A stretch of 52,494 nucleotides of DNA from Mycobacterium colombiense (GCF_003284975.1 NZ_QMEU01000028.1:1-52494), one strand, 5' to 3'. Positions 28,005 through 36,336 are shown, counted from the first letter of the stretch. Notes: a model not told the origin generated them from the letters alone. Translations and numbers: made by a program.

Positions 28005-29411
28005 ATGGCTGTAGGAATGGGCAACGAGATTTCCAACCCGCAAACCGCGCACCGGGCGGCGGTGAATTGGACGCCACTACCGGTGCCCTGGGCGGTCCAG
28101 GCCGCCGATCGAATCCCCAAGCAACGCTACTTCGATCCGGAGTTCTACGCGCTGGAGGCGCAGCTGTTCTGGCCCCGGGTGTGGCAGATGGCCTGCCGGC
28201 TCGAGGAGATCCCCAAGCCCGGCGACTACGTGGAGTACGAGATCCTCGACGACTCGATCATCGTGGTCCGCGTCGACCAGGACACCGTGCGCGCCTACCA
28301 CAACGCCTGCCGCCATCGCGGCGTGAAGCTGGTGGAAGGCAACGGAAACCGGCGCACCTTCGTCTGCCCCTTCCACGGCTGGTGTTGGGGCATCGACGGG
28401 CGCAACACCTTCGTGCTACGCCCCGAAGCGTTCGCCGAAGACAACCTGCGCCCGGACGACCTGGCGCTCGTCTCGGTGCGCTGCGAGCTCTGGGGTGGCT
28501 GCGCGTGGATCAACCTCGACGACGACGCTCCAGCACTGCGCGACTGGATGGAACCGTTCGCCTCGATCTACGACGCGTGGCGGGTGGAGTCGCTGCGGGT
28601 GGAATGGTGGCAATCGTGCCGGCTGCCGGTGAACTGGAAACTCGCGACCGCGGCGTTCATGGAGGGTTACCACGTCCCGCAGACCCATCCGCAGCTGTTG
28701 CCGTCCGCGCAGACCGGACAGCCCCGCGCGGCAGTGCATCCCGTCGTCGCGAGCAGCCTGTATTTCATGCGCACGCTCGGCGCCGGCATGGGCGGCATGA
28801 CGCACGAGAACGACATTCGCATCGCCGAAGGACTCCAGCACATCGAGTTGCCGGCCGACCCGGGCGCGGCGATGGCGGGGTGGCGCGACGCGCTCAACGA
28901 CGCCGTCGTCAACTGGCATCGCGCCCGCGGCAGCACCATGCCCGACCTCAACGAGCTGGTTCGGCGCGGGATCACCGACGCGATCGGATTCGCCTTCCCG
29001 CACCACTTCATCCTGCCCACCTATAGCAGCGCCTCCTCGTACCGCATCCGTCCGCTGGGTCCCGAGGACACGCTGTTCGAGATCTGGTCGCTGACCCGGT
29101 ATCCCGCAGACGCCTCGGCCGGCAAGCCCACGCCTCCCGAACCCATGGCACCCGATGACCCGCGGTGGCCGCCCATCCCGGCCCAGGATTTCTCCAACCT
29201 GCCCCGGCAGCAGAAGGGCTTGCATTCCAAGGGGTTTGACTTCATGCGGTTGTCGGATCAGATCGAGGGGCTGATCTCGAACTTCGAACGCGTCATCGAC
29301 GGTTTCCTGGCCGGGCTGCCCTACACCACTCTGCTGCCCGCCATCGGAAAGACCAACACCACCATCGACGTACCGATCGTCGACCTCGGCTTCGGCGCGG
29401 CGGCGCGATGA
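28005..29411 (+). CDS. Rieske non-haem iron oxygenase, alpha subunit
   Basis: A 468-residue ring-hydroxylating oxygenase large subunit. The Rieske 2Fe-2S cluster is bound by C102/H104 and C121/H124 (CRHRG and CPFHGW). The catalytic iron site includes H223 and H228 in EGYHVPQTH, after the typical NWKLA segment. It would hydroxylate an aromatic or alicyclic compound using electrons from a ferredoxin/reductase that is not encoded nearby; no small (beta) subunit gene is present either. An AAGGA site precedes the ATG. It overlaps the following flavoprotein gene by four bases (ATGA), implying a shared pathway step. Confidence 0.92.
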   Translation: MAVGMGNEISNPQTAHRAAVNWTPLPVPWAVQAADRIPKQRYFDPEFYALEAQLFWPRVWQMACRLEEIPKPGDYVEYEILDDSIIVVRVDQDTVRAYHNACRHRGVKLVEGNGNRRTFVCPFHGWCWGIDGRNTFVLRPEAFAEDNLRPDDLALVSVRCELWGGCAWINLDDDAPALRDWMEPFASIYDAWRVESLRVEWWQSCRLPVNWKLATAAFMEGYHVPQTHPQLLPSAQTGQPRAAVHPVVASSLYFMRTLGAGMGGMTHENDIRIAEGLQHIELPADPGAAMAGWRDALNDAVVNWHRARGSTMPDLNELVRRGITDAIGFAFPHHFILPTYSSASSYRIRPLGPEDTLFEIWSLTRYPADASAGKPTPPEPMAPDDPRWPPIPAQDFSNLPRQQKGLHSKGFDFMRLSDQIEGLISNFERVIDGFLAGLPYTTLLPAIGKTNTTIDVPIVDLGFGAAAR

Positions 29412-31117
29412 CCGGCCGGTGGGACCACTCGGTGGACCTGGTCATCGCGGGCAGCGGCGGGGGCGGCATGGTCGCCGGGCTGGCCGCGCTGGACTGCGGC
29501 CTCGAACCGCTGATCATCGAAAAGCAGCCGCTGGTCGGCGGTTCGACGGGGCTGTCGGGCGGCATCGTGTGGCTGCCGAACAACCCGTTGATGCGCGCCG
29601 ACGGCATCGCCGACTCCCATGAGGACGGCCTGGCCTACCTGGCCGACGTGGTCGGCGACATCGGCGCGCCCTCCTCACCCGAACGACGCGAAATGTTCCT
29701 CACCGCGGGCTTCGAAATGATCAACTTCCTCACCCGCAAGGGTGTCGCGCTGATCCGCTGCGCGGGCTGGAGCGACTACTACCCGAACCACAAGGGCGGC
29801 AACGCCTCCGGCCGCGCGGTCGAGGGCATCCCGTTCGACGCCGCGCGGCTCGGCGATTGGAGCGAAAAGGTGCAGCCGCCGCTGGCCAAGAACTACGGAT
29901 ATGTGGTGCTGACCAACGAGTTACGGTCGGTCCAATATTTCAACCGCGCACCACGCGCCTTGGCCGTCGCGTCGCGGGTATTCCTGCGCACGGTGATCGC
30001 CCGGGCCCGGCGGCGTCAACTCCTCACCAACGGCGCCTCGCTGATCGCCCAGATGCTCAAGGCGCTGATCGATCTCAGCGACGGTGATCCCCCACTGTGG
30101 ACGCAAGCCGCGATGACGGATCTGGTCGTCGACGACGGCCGGGTGGTCGGCGTGCGCGTCGTCCGCGACGGACGGCCGCTGACCGTCGAGGCCCGCAAGG
30201 GAGTCCTGTTGGCCGCCGGCGGTTTCGGCCACAACGAGCAGATGCGCCGCCGCTACAGCGGCAACCAGCCCAACGAGGGGAAGTGGTCGATCGCCAACGC
30301 CGGTGACACCGGCGAGGTCCTCGAGGCGGCGATGCGACTGGGCGCGAAGACCGACCTGCTGGACGAAGCCTGGTGGCTGCCTTCGGTTTTCATCGCCAAC
30401 GGCGGCGCCGTCGCCGCCTCGCTCGGTTCGGGACGCCAGCGTCCCGGTGCCATCTACGTCGACTCGACCGGGCGGCGGTTCTGCAACGAGTCCAACTCCT
30501 ACGTCGAGGTCGGCAAGGCGATGTACGCCAACAAGGCGGTGCCGTGCTGGATGATCTTCGACGAGGGATACGTGCGCCGATACGTCACGAGCGCAAGCCC
30601 CCTGAAAGCCCTGAAGCGAAACCAGCCGCTGCCGCCCGAGCTGTTCGAGTCCGGTGCCGTCACCCGGGCGGCGAGCATCCCCGACCTCGCCCGCCAGATC
30701 GATCTTCCGGCCGACGAACTGGCGCGCACGATCCGGCGATTCAACCAATTCTCGGCCAAGGGGCTGGATCCCGACTTCGGCCGCGGCCAGTCCGCCTACA
30801 ACGACTGCCTCGGCGACCCCGGCTATCGGCCGAACGCCGCCATCGGCCCGCTCGACACCGCCCCCTACTACGCGACCAGGGTGCTGCCGGCCGACGTCGG
30901 CACGTGCGGCGGCGTCATCACCAACCAACACGCGCAGGTTCTCGACCAACAGGACCGGGTGATCGAGGGCTTGTACGCCACCGGCAACACGACCGCGACG
31001 GTGATGGGCCGGACCTATCCCGGCGCCGGCGCGAGCATCGCCAGCTCGATGGTGTTCGGGTACGTCGCCGCGCGCCATGCCGCCGGACGCAAGATCGCCG
31101 GTGAGATGAGCCGCTAG
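29408..31117 (+). CDS. KstD-like FAD-dependent dehydrogenase
   Basis: A 569-residue flavoprotein of the 3-ketosteroid delta1-dehydrogenase/fumarate reductase family. The FAD-binding N-terminus is VIAGSGGGGMVAGLAAL, followed by EKQPLVGGSTGLSGGIVWLPNN. The C-terminus has the cofactor loop ATGNTTATVMGRTYPGAGASIASSMVFGYVAARHA. These are KstD hallmarks, so desaturation of a ring ketone next to the carbonyl is plausible; a steroid substrate is not shown, as no other steroid genes are near. It is translationally coupled to the Rieske gene and its stop overlaps tail-to-tail with the second crotonase. Confidence 0.88.
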   Translation: MTGRWDHSVDLVIAGSGGGGMVAGLAALDCGLEPLIIEKQPLVGGSTGLSGGIVWLPNNPLMRADGIADSHEDGLAYLADVVGDIGAPSSPERREMFLTAGFEMINFLTRKGVALIRCAGWSDYYPNHKGGNASGRAVEGIPFDAARLGDWSEKVQPPLAKNYGYVVLTNELRSVQYFNRAPRALAVASRVFLRTVIARARRRQLLTNGASLIAQMLKALIDLSDGDPPLWTQAAMTDLVVDDGRVVGVRVVRDGRPLTVEARKGVLLAAGGFGHNEQMRRRYSGNQPNEGKWSIANAGDTGEVLEAAMRLGAKTDLLDEAWWLPSVFIANGGAVAASLGSGRQRPGAIYVDSTGRRFCNESNSYVEVGKAMYANKAVPCWMIFDEGYVRRYVTSASPLKALKRNQPLPPELFESGAVTRAASIPDLARQIDLPADELARTIRRFNQFSAKGLDPDFGRGQSAYNDCLGDPGYRPNAAIGPLDTAPYYATRVLPADVGTCGGVITNQHAQVLDQQDRVIEGLYATGNTTATVMGRTYPGAGASIASSMVFGYVAARHAAGRKIAGEMSR

Positions 31118-31953
31118 GCGGGCGATTCGGGTTTGTCGACAAACTCGCGTGGCTTCATGCCGGACTGCATCAGCTCGGCGCGCCGCGCCTGCACGTCGGA
31201 CGCGGCGCCGACCATGTTGGTCAGGATGTGGCTGACCTGAAGATGGACCCGCATGCCCATCAGTTCCCACGCGCGCTTCACGTTGTTCTTGACCGCCATC
31301 AGTGTGGTCAAGGGGATTTGGGCGATTCTGCGCGCCATCTCCTCAACCGTGTCCTCGAGGTCGTCGCGCGGCACCACCCGGTTGAGCAGGCCCCACTCGA
31401 GCGCTTGTTGCGCGGACAGGGTCGGCGCCAGCAGCAGCCAGTCCATGGTGCGATGCCAGTTCATCAGCAGCCACGGCTCGATCATGGTGTGTCCGCCGGG
31501 TTCGCCGAGGCTCTGGGCAAGTGGCATTTGGAAATACGCGTCCTCGGAGGCGACGCAGAAGTCGGTCAGCAGTCCGAGATAGATGCCACCGCCCATGCAA
31601 TAGCCGTGGATTTGCGAGATGGTCGGCTTGGGAAATTCCCACAGGTACAGCGTCGGCCACAAAAACAGATCGGCAGTGCCCTTGTAAAGGTCCTCGAACG
31701 TGTCCCCGAAATCCGGATACGGGTTTTCGTCCGGGCCCCAGCGCGCCACGTGGCCGCCGCAGAATCCCTTGCCGTTCGCCTTGAGGATGACGACCTTGAT
31801 GTCCTTGTCGCGGTCGGCCTCGTGCAAACAACTGTCGACCTCGCCGACCAGGACCGCGTCCTTGGTGTTGGCCTTGTCCACCCGGTTCAGAATGATCCGC
31901 GCAATCGGCGGTTCACGCTCATAAATGACCGCTTCCAGGACGCGCCGCTCCAT
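31114..31953 (-). CDS. Second crotonase-family protein lacking the hydratase glutamates
   Basis: A 279-residue crotonase-fold protein, related to the one at 25573-26445. It keeps ILKANGKGFCGGHV and HGYCMGGG, but Tyr125 and Leu145 occupy the positions of the two catalytic glutamates of enoyl-CoA hydratase. It also shares the extended linker after the GGH motif and the RAWELMGMRVH helix. ATG 31953 starts the conserved part (MERRVLEAVIYERE); the 46 upstream codons look non-coding. It is divergent from the nitrile hydratase genes (110-base gap), convergent with the flavoprotein gene, and so separately expressed. Confidence 0.83.
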   Translation of the reverse strand: MERRVLEAVIYEREPPIARIILNRVDKANTKDAVLVGEVDSCLHEADRDKDIKVVILKANGKGFCGGHVARWGPDENPYPDFGDTFEDLYKGTADLFLWPTLYLWEFPKPTISQIHGYCMGGGIYLGLLTDFCVASEDAYFQMPLAQSLGEPGGHTMIEPWLLMNWHRTMDWLLLAPTLSAQQALEWGLLNRVVPRDDLEDTVEEMARRIAQIPLTTLMAVKNNVKRAWELMGMRVHLQVSHILTNMVGAASDVQARRAELMQSGMKPREFVDKPESPA

Positions 31954-32025
31954 TCCGGTGACGTTACCGGAGACTGCCGTACCGAAGTTCGCTTTGCGGT
32001 TGCGGGATGCCGGCGGGAAGAGTGA

Positions 32026-32050
32026 AGTATAGGGAAGCGCTGGACTAGTC
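32026..32050. promoter_or_regulatory. Divergent crotonase/nitrile hydratase promoter elements
   Basis: AGTATA at 32026-32031 reads TATACT on the minus strand, a good -10 for the crotonase gene. Close to it, GACTAGTC (32043-32050) is a perfect 8-bp palindrome 13 bases before the nitrile hydratase ATG. It shares CTAGTC with the sequence GCTAGTC at the edge of the palindromes near 22200. Binding of a common regulator is conceivable but rests on a short match. Confidence 0.35.
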
Positions 32051-32063
32051 GAATGGAGCTGGG

Positions 32064-32903
32064 ATGACGAGTGCGTCGGACCGAGCCGCACAGCTCGACC
32101 TGATAGCCCGGCTACAATCCTCCTACCCCGAACTGCCCGACGCCCCCACGCCGGATCTCATTGACCACGAACGTTTCAACGCCTATGTCAAGACCCCCCA
32201 CGACGTCGGCGGCGAGCCGGACGCCCCCATCGAGTTCGAGAACAAGCAGTACGAGATCTGGGAGCACAACACCTATGTGATGTGCGAGGTGCTCGGCTGG
32301 CGCGGGATCTGGTTGTCCGAGGAACGACGCCGGATGGGCAACGTCGACCTGGGCCGCACCATCTACCTCGGACTGCCCTACTACGGGCGGTGGCTGCTCG
32401 CGGTCGCACGCGTCCTCGCCGAAAAACACCACATCGGCCTCAGCGAACTGGCCGAACGCATGGCCGAGGTCAAGGCCCGCTATGCCGACGGCCTGCGCGG
32501 AAATCCCTTGCAGGCCAAGCCCAAGTCCGAAGGCGATCCCGCCGCCGTCCCACGCAACCGGCACCACCGCCACGCCGTCGGCAAAGGCGACCCGCAGGTG
32601 TACGCCGGACAGGCCGGCGCACCGAAGTTCAACGTCGGCGACAAGGTCGTGGTCCGCGATCTGCCGGTGTTGCTCTACACCCGCACGCAGGAGTACGTGC
32701 GCGGGGCGACGGGCGAGATCGCGGTTGTCTCGTACGAAAGCCCCGCCGCCGAGGACGAGACGTGGGACGCGCCGGACCAACAACCCGAATGGTTTTACAT
32801 CGTCCGATTCAACCTGTCAGACCTGTGGCACGGCTACACCGGACCGGCCAACGACACGTTGCAGACCGAACTCCCACAGCGGTGGCTCGAATCGGCCGAA
32901 TAG
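32064..32903 (+). CDS. Nitrile hydratase beta subunit
   Basis: A 279-residue beta subunit of a nitrile hydratase-type metalloenzyme. It has the N-terminal HDVGG segment, the helical section YYGRWLLAVARVLAEKHHIGLSELAERM, a linker, and the C-terminal SH3-like barrel (FNVGDKVVVRDLPVL, WFYIVRFNLSDLW). Both halves are present, so it is not the split beta of three-subunit thiocyanate hydrolase. GGAGCTGGG precedes the ATG. The order beta, alpha, activator is that of cobalt-type enzymes. Together with alpha it would hydrate a nitrile to an amide in the cytosol. Confidence 0.88.
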   Translation: MTSASDRAAQLDLIARLQSSYPELPDAPTPDLIDHERFNAYVKTPHDVGGEPDAPIEFENKQYEIWEHNTYVMCEVLGWRGIWLSEERRRMGNVDLGRTIYLGLPYYGRWLLAVARVLAEKHHIGLSELAERMAEVKARYADGLRGNPLQAKPKSEGDPAAVPRNRHHRHAVGKGDPQVYAGQAGAPKFNVGDKVVVRDLPVLLYTRTQEYVRGATGEIAVVSYESPAAEDETWDAPDQQPEWFYIVRFNLSDLWHGYTGPANDTLQTELPQRWLESAE

Positions 32904-32924
32904 CTTGGCGAAAGGACCTCCGGC

Positions 32925-33635
32925 ATGACAGACCACGACCACGAGCACGACCACGACCGCACCGCCGCACCCATGGTCGACGAGATCACCGACTTCGAAG
33001 TCCTCGAGATCGCGCTGCGCGAATTGTGCATCGAGAAGGGCATTTTCACCGCCGAAGATCATCGCCGCTTCACCGAGTTCGCCGAACAGATCGGGCCCAC
33101 CCCCGCAGCGCGCATGGTGGCCAAGGCCTGGCTCGATCCCGACTTCAAGGAGTTGGTGCGCACCGATGCGCTGGCAGCCAGCAAGGAAGTCGGGGTCGAC
33201 TGGCTGGAACCGACCGGGTTCGGAACCCCGAGTGACTTCACCGCCCTGCACGTGCTGGAAGACACCCCCACGCTGCATCACGTGATCGTCTGCACGCTGT
33301 GCTCGTGCTACCCGCGCCCGATTCTGGGCAACTCGCCGGAGTGGTACCGCACCCCCAACTATCGGCGCCGCATCGTGCGCTGGCCGCGGCAGGTGCTCGC
33401 GGAATTCGGCCTGATACTCCCGGAGGACGTCGAGATCCGGGTGGAAGACTCCAACCAGAAGCATCGGTTCATGGTGATGCCGGTCCGACCGGCCGGAACG
33501 CAGGGCTGGACAGAGGACCAACTCGTCGAAATCATCACGCGCGATTGCCTGATCGGCGTCGCGTTGCCCAAGCCGGGGGTGACCACCAACGCCGTCACCC
33601 AGACGCGCCCGGCCGTCCACCCCGCTGGCGACTGA
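32925..33635 (+). CDS. Nitrile hydratase alpha subunit, cobalt-type signature
   Basis: The 236-residue catalytic subunit carries the metal claw CTLCSC (C123, C126, S127, C128). Threonine at the second position is the cobalt-type signature, whereas iron-type enzymes have serine. Family segments SPEWYRTPNYRRR, RVEDSN and RPAGTQGWTEDQLVEIITRDCLIGVA are intact. The N-terminus is unusual: four histidines alternate with acidic residues in residues 4-10, a possible metal-binding tail. An AAGGA ribosome binding site is present, 21 bases after the beta stop. Thiocyanate or other nitrile-like substrates cannot be excluded. Confidence 0.93.
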   Translation: MTDHDHEHDHDRTAAPMVDEITDFEVLEIALRELCIEKGIFTAEDHRRFTEFAEQIGPTPAARMVAKAWLDPDFKELVRTDALAASKEVGVDWLEPTGFGTPSDFTALHVLEDTPTLHHVIVCTLCSCYPRPILGNSPEWYRTPNYRRRIVRWPRQVLAEFGLILPEDVEIRVEDSNQKHRFMVMPVRPAGTQGWTEDQLVEIITRDCLIGVALPKPGVTTNAVTQTRPAVHPAGD

Positions 33636-33649
33636 CCCGGGGCGCACCG

Positions 33650-34000
33650 ATGAGCATCGAACACTCCAGCATCGCGCCGCTGACGAAAATCGTTGAACGC
33701 AACCAGATTTGGAGCCGCATGGCGGCCAAGCACGGCGTCGGTAACCCGGTGCCGCCGTGGCAGACGAGCCTGGACGGCATCTGCGATGCCCTCGATCAAA
33801 GTAGTTGCGGAGCACAGGTACTCAGTTTCGTCGAGCGGCGCAACGACGAGGATACGCTGTCGGCAACCGTCTACGCCGGCCTGCCCTATCCGGAGAATAG
33901 GCTGGTGGCACTCGCGCACTCGCTCGTGGCGCGTGGCGTCATCAACGAGGACGAGCTGGCGGCGCGGCTGGCGGCCGTTCGTTCGCGGCTCGAAGGGTGA
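33650..34000 (+). CDS. Nitrile hydratase accessory/activator protein
   Basis: A 116-residue protein that looks like the N-terminal helical domain of a nitrile hydratase beta subunit (PENRLVALAHSLVARGVINEDELAARLAAVR). Such proteins are the activators of cobalt nitrile hydratases, which hold the alpha subunit while cobalt is inserted and then swap with beta. It begins 14 bases after the alpha stop, completing a beta-alpha-activator operon. The sequence lacks a metal claw and an SH3 barrel. A third structural subunit is the less likely alternative. Confidence 0.8.
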   Translation: MSIEHSSIAPLTKIVERNQIWSRMAAKHGVGNPVPPWQTSLDGICDALDQSSCGAQVLSFVERRNDEDTLSATVYAGLPYPENRLVALAHSLVARGVINEDELAARLAAVRSRLEG

Positions 34001-34276
34001 CCTACGCCATTTAGCCGTTCGGCGTCGCATACGCTAGGCTGGCAGCAACGTTGGCTTCATGACTACTGCATGCCAACACCGTCGTGGAACGCTTCCTCAT
34101 CCCTCCGGTGCCAGCGAAGAAGATCGCGCTTGGCACCTAGATGATCCGTGCATCCCGCACGAGCTTGTCTCGCGGCGATCGATTTTGCCATCCGGCAATC
34201 TCGCCACCTCGTGCCGATGCCACGCGGCGTTCTCGCCTGCGGCGCGGCACCACCGATGCCCGAAAGGCACCGAAAA

Positions 34277-35650
34277 GTGACCACCAGCAAGACTTTCGCC
34301 GACCTCGGCGTGCGCACCCACCTGGTCGATGCGCTCGTCAAGCGCGGCCTCACCCATCCCTTTCCGATCCAGGTCGAGACCCTGCCCGACACCCTGGCCG
34401 GCCGCGACGTGCTCGGTCGCGGCAAGACGGGCAGCGGCAAGACCCTGGCCTTCTCCATCCCGCTCGTCAGCCGCCTCTCGTCGGGCAACCGGCGCCCCTC
34501 GCGGCCCTCGGGCCTGGTGCTGGCCCCCACCCGGGAGCTGGCGACGCAGATCACAGCGACGCTCGAGCCACTGGCGAATGCCGGCGGCCTGCGGGTCACC
34601 ACGATCTTCGGCGGCGTCTCGCAAAGCCGCCAGGTGGCCGCGCTGAAGTCCGGCGTCGACATCGTGGTGGCCTGCCCGGGCCGGCTCGAGGACCTGATGA
34701 AGCAGCGGCTGATCAGCCTCGACGCCGTCGAGATCACCGTCATCGACGAGGCCGATCACATGGCCGATCTCGGCTTCCTACCCGGCGTCACCCGGATCCT
34801 GGCCGCGACGCCGAAAGACGGCCAGCGACTGTTGTTTTCGGCCACCCTGGACAACGGCGTCGACAAGCTCGTGCAGCGATTCCTGCGCAACGAGGTGCTG
34901 CACTCGGTCGACGAGCCCAACTCGCCGGTGCCCGAAATGACCCATCACGTCTTCCACGTCGCCAACGCCGAGGCCAAGAAAGAGGTGGTGCACCGGCTCG
35001 CCTCCGGCACCGGTCGGCGGATTCTGTTCATGCGCACCAAGCATCAGGCCCGCAAGCTCGCCAGGCAGCTCACCGAATCGGGAGTTCCGTCAGTCGACCT
35101 GCACGGCAACCTGTCTCAGCCGGCACGCGAGCGCAACCTGGCGATGTTCGCCTCGGGCGGCGCCCGGGTGCTGGTGGCGACCGACATCGCCGCGCGCGGC
35201 GTGCATGTCGACGAGGTCGAGCTCGTCGTGCACATCGACCCGCCCGCCGAGCACAAGTCCTATCTGCACCGGTCCGGGCGAACCGCGCGGGCAGGCAGCG
35301 CCGGAGACGTCGTCACCGTGGTGCTGCCTGAGCAGCGCCGTGACACCCAGCTGCTGATGCGCAAGGCCGGCATCCAGGTCGCCCCGGTGCAGGTGACCGC
35401 CGTGTCCGAGGCGGTGCAGGCGCTGGTGGGCGAGGTCGCGCCCTACCAGGCCCCCGCACCAGCCCGGGCGCCCTCGCACGCGCCGGCGCAGCATCGGGCC
35501 AACTCCGGCGGGCAGCGGCGCCGCCGGACCGGCAGGTCGCCGAGGACCAATCCCACCCCCACGGAATCGGCGATGTCGCACCGCACCGCTGCGCCTCGAC
35601 GACGGCCGGATCGCCGCCGCGCCAGCCGCGCTCAGGGCACCGCCGGCTAA
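34277..35650 (+). CDS. DEAD-box RNA helicase, RhlE-like
   Basis: A 457-residue ATP-dependent RNA helicase. Motifs in order: the Q-motif FADLGVRTHLVDAL with PFPIQ, Walker A GRGKTGSGKT, PTRELA, GG and CPGRL, the DEAD box in IDEADHMADLGF, SAT, then the second RecA domain with VATDIAARGVHVDEV and HRSGRTARAG. The C-terminal tail is basic and Pro/Ala/Arg-rich, as in RhlE proteins that remodel structured RNA and ribosomal particles. GTG 34277 gives the conserved MTTSKTFADLG and has GAAAGG upstream; ATG 34256 is possible. The 276 bases upstream show no gene and may be a long leader. Confidence 0.92.
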   Translation: MTTSKTFADLGVRTHLVDALVKRGLTHPFPIQVETLPDTLAGRDVLGRGKTGSGKTLAFSIPLVSRLSSGNRRPSRPSGLVLAPTRELATQITATLEPLANAGGLRVTTIFGGVSQSRQVAALKSGVDIVVACPGRLEDLMKQRLISLDAVEITVIDEADHMADLGFLPGVTRILAATPKDGQRLLFSATLDNGVDKLVQRFLRNEVLHSVDEPNSPVPEMTHHVFHVANAEAKKEVVHRLASGTGRRILFMRTKHQARKLARQLTESGVPSVDLHGNLSQPARERNLAMFASGGARVLVATDIAARGVHVDEVELVVHIDPPAEHKSYLHRSGRTARAGSAGDVVTVVLPEQRRDTQLLMRKAGIQVAPVQVTAVSEAVQALVGEVAPYQAPAPARAPSHAPAQHRANSGGQRRRRTGRSPRTNPTPTESAMSHRTAAPRRRPDRRRASRAQGTAG

Positions 35651-35670
35651 CTAGCCCCCGGTCGCGGCGG

Positions 35671-36216
35671 TCAGCGCCGGGCCAGCAGCCACGCCTGACC
35701 GTCGCTTTCGCCGGCGTCGATCAGCTCCAGGCCGGCGAACGCGGCGGGCAGTTCGCCGGCCACGGCGCGGAAGGGACCCGGGCTCGCCCCGACCTCACTC
35801 AACGTGGCGATCGCCAGCAGCCCGCCCGCCGCGACCCGATCGACGATTGCCCGGTCGAGGCGGGGGTCGCGGAACTTGCAGCACAGGATCACATCGACCG
35901 GCGCCCCCGCCGGGAGGCCGGCGTCGAAATCGACGACGTCGAAGCGGCAGTGGTCACCCACGCCGGCCCGCTGGGCCAGTTCCCGCGCGTGGGCGATGGC
36001 CACCGGCGAGACGTCGAGCCCCACCACCTGTAGGCCGCGTGCCGCCAGCCAGACCGAGCCGATCCCCTGTCCGCAGGCCAGGTCCAGGGCCTGGCCCGCG
36101 GCGGGAAACACATCCGCGTGGCCCGCGAAAACGTCCGGAGGCGCAACCGAACTCAGCGGTGGCGGCCCCTTGGCCGCGTACCGTTCGTCCCAGCGACGCC
36201 GGTCCGCTTCGCCCAT
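35671..36216 (-). CDS. Class I SAM-dependent methyltransferase
   Basis: A 181-residue Rossmann methyltransferase starting MGEADRRRWDERYAAKG. The SAM site is LDLACGQGIGSVWLAARG, followed by VVGLDVSPVAIAHA and FDVVDFDAGLP. It is TehB-like in the opening and small in size; the substrate is unknown. ATG 36216 is supported by a TAGAGT -10 hexamer (minus strand, 36224-36229) six to seven bases upstream, indicating a leaderless transcript, rather than GTG 36225. It is divergent from a TetR gene, with a palindrome over its -35 region. Confidence 0.85.
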   Translation of the reverse strand: MGEADRRRWDERYAAKGPPPLSSVAPPDVFAGHADVFPAAGQALDLACGQGIGSVWLAARGLQVVGLDVSPVAIAHARELAQRAGVGDHCRFDVVDFDAGLPAGAPVDVILCCKFRDPRLDRAIVDRVAAGGLLAIATLSEVGASPGPFRAVAGELPAAFAGLELIDAGESDGQAWLLARR

Positions 36217-36245
36217 AGCCGCCACTCTAGAACCGGGCTTCTTCT

Positions 36246-36257
36246 GGACACTTGTCC
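36246..36257. promoter_or_regulatory. Palindromic operator candidate between methyltransferase and tetR
   Basis: GGACACTTGTCC has perfect 5-bp arms (GGACA/TGTCC) around a central CT. It lies 16 bases upstream of the methyltransferase -10 (TAGAGT), so it covers the expected -35 of that gene, and about 45 bases upstream of the tetR -35. This is the expected place for a TetR-family repressor to control its divergent neighbour. Confidence 0.5.
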
Positions 36258-36300
36258 GTTATCGGGATCCCGCGTTCGCGCCGACCGCGCGCAATGGAGA

Positions 36301-36330
36301 TTGTTGGTGGGCAAGACACGTTTCTACACT
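36301..36330 (+). promoter_or_regulatory. Leaderless promoter for tetR-type gene
   Basis: TTGTTG (36301-36306) and TACACT (36325-36330) are separated by 18 bases, a standard SigA-type arrangement. The GTG start at 36337 lies six bases past the -10 hexamer, so the transcript should begin at or next to the start codon. Confidence 0.6.
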
Positions 36331-36336
36331 GGACGG

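Noticed and set aside
28005..31117. Assignment of the Rieske/KstD-like pair to cholesterol degradation (kshA, kstD)
   Set aside because: No other steroid-ring genes or KstR-type motif in the window; family likeness alone is not enough.
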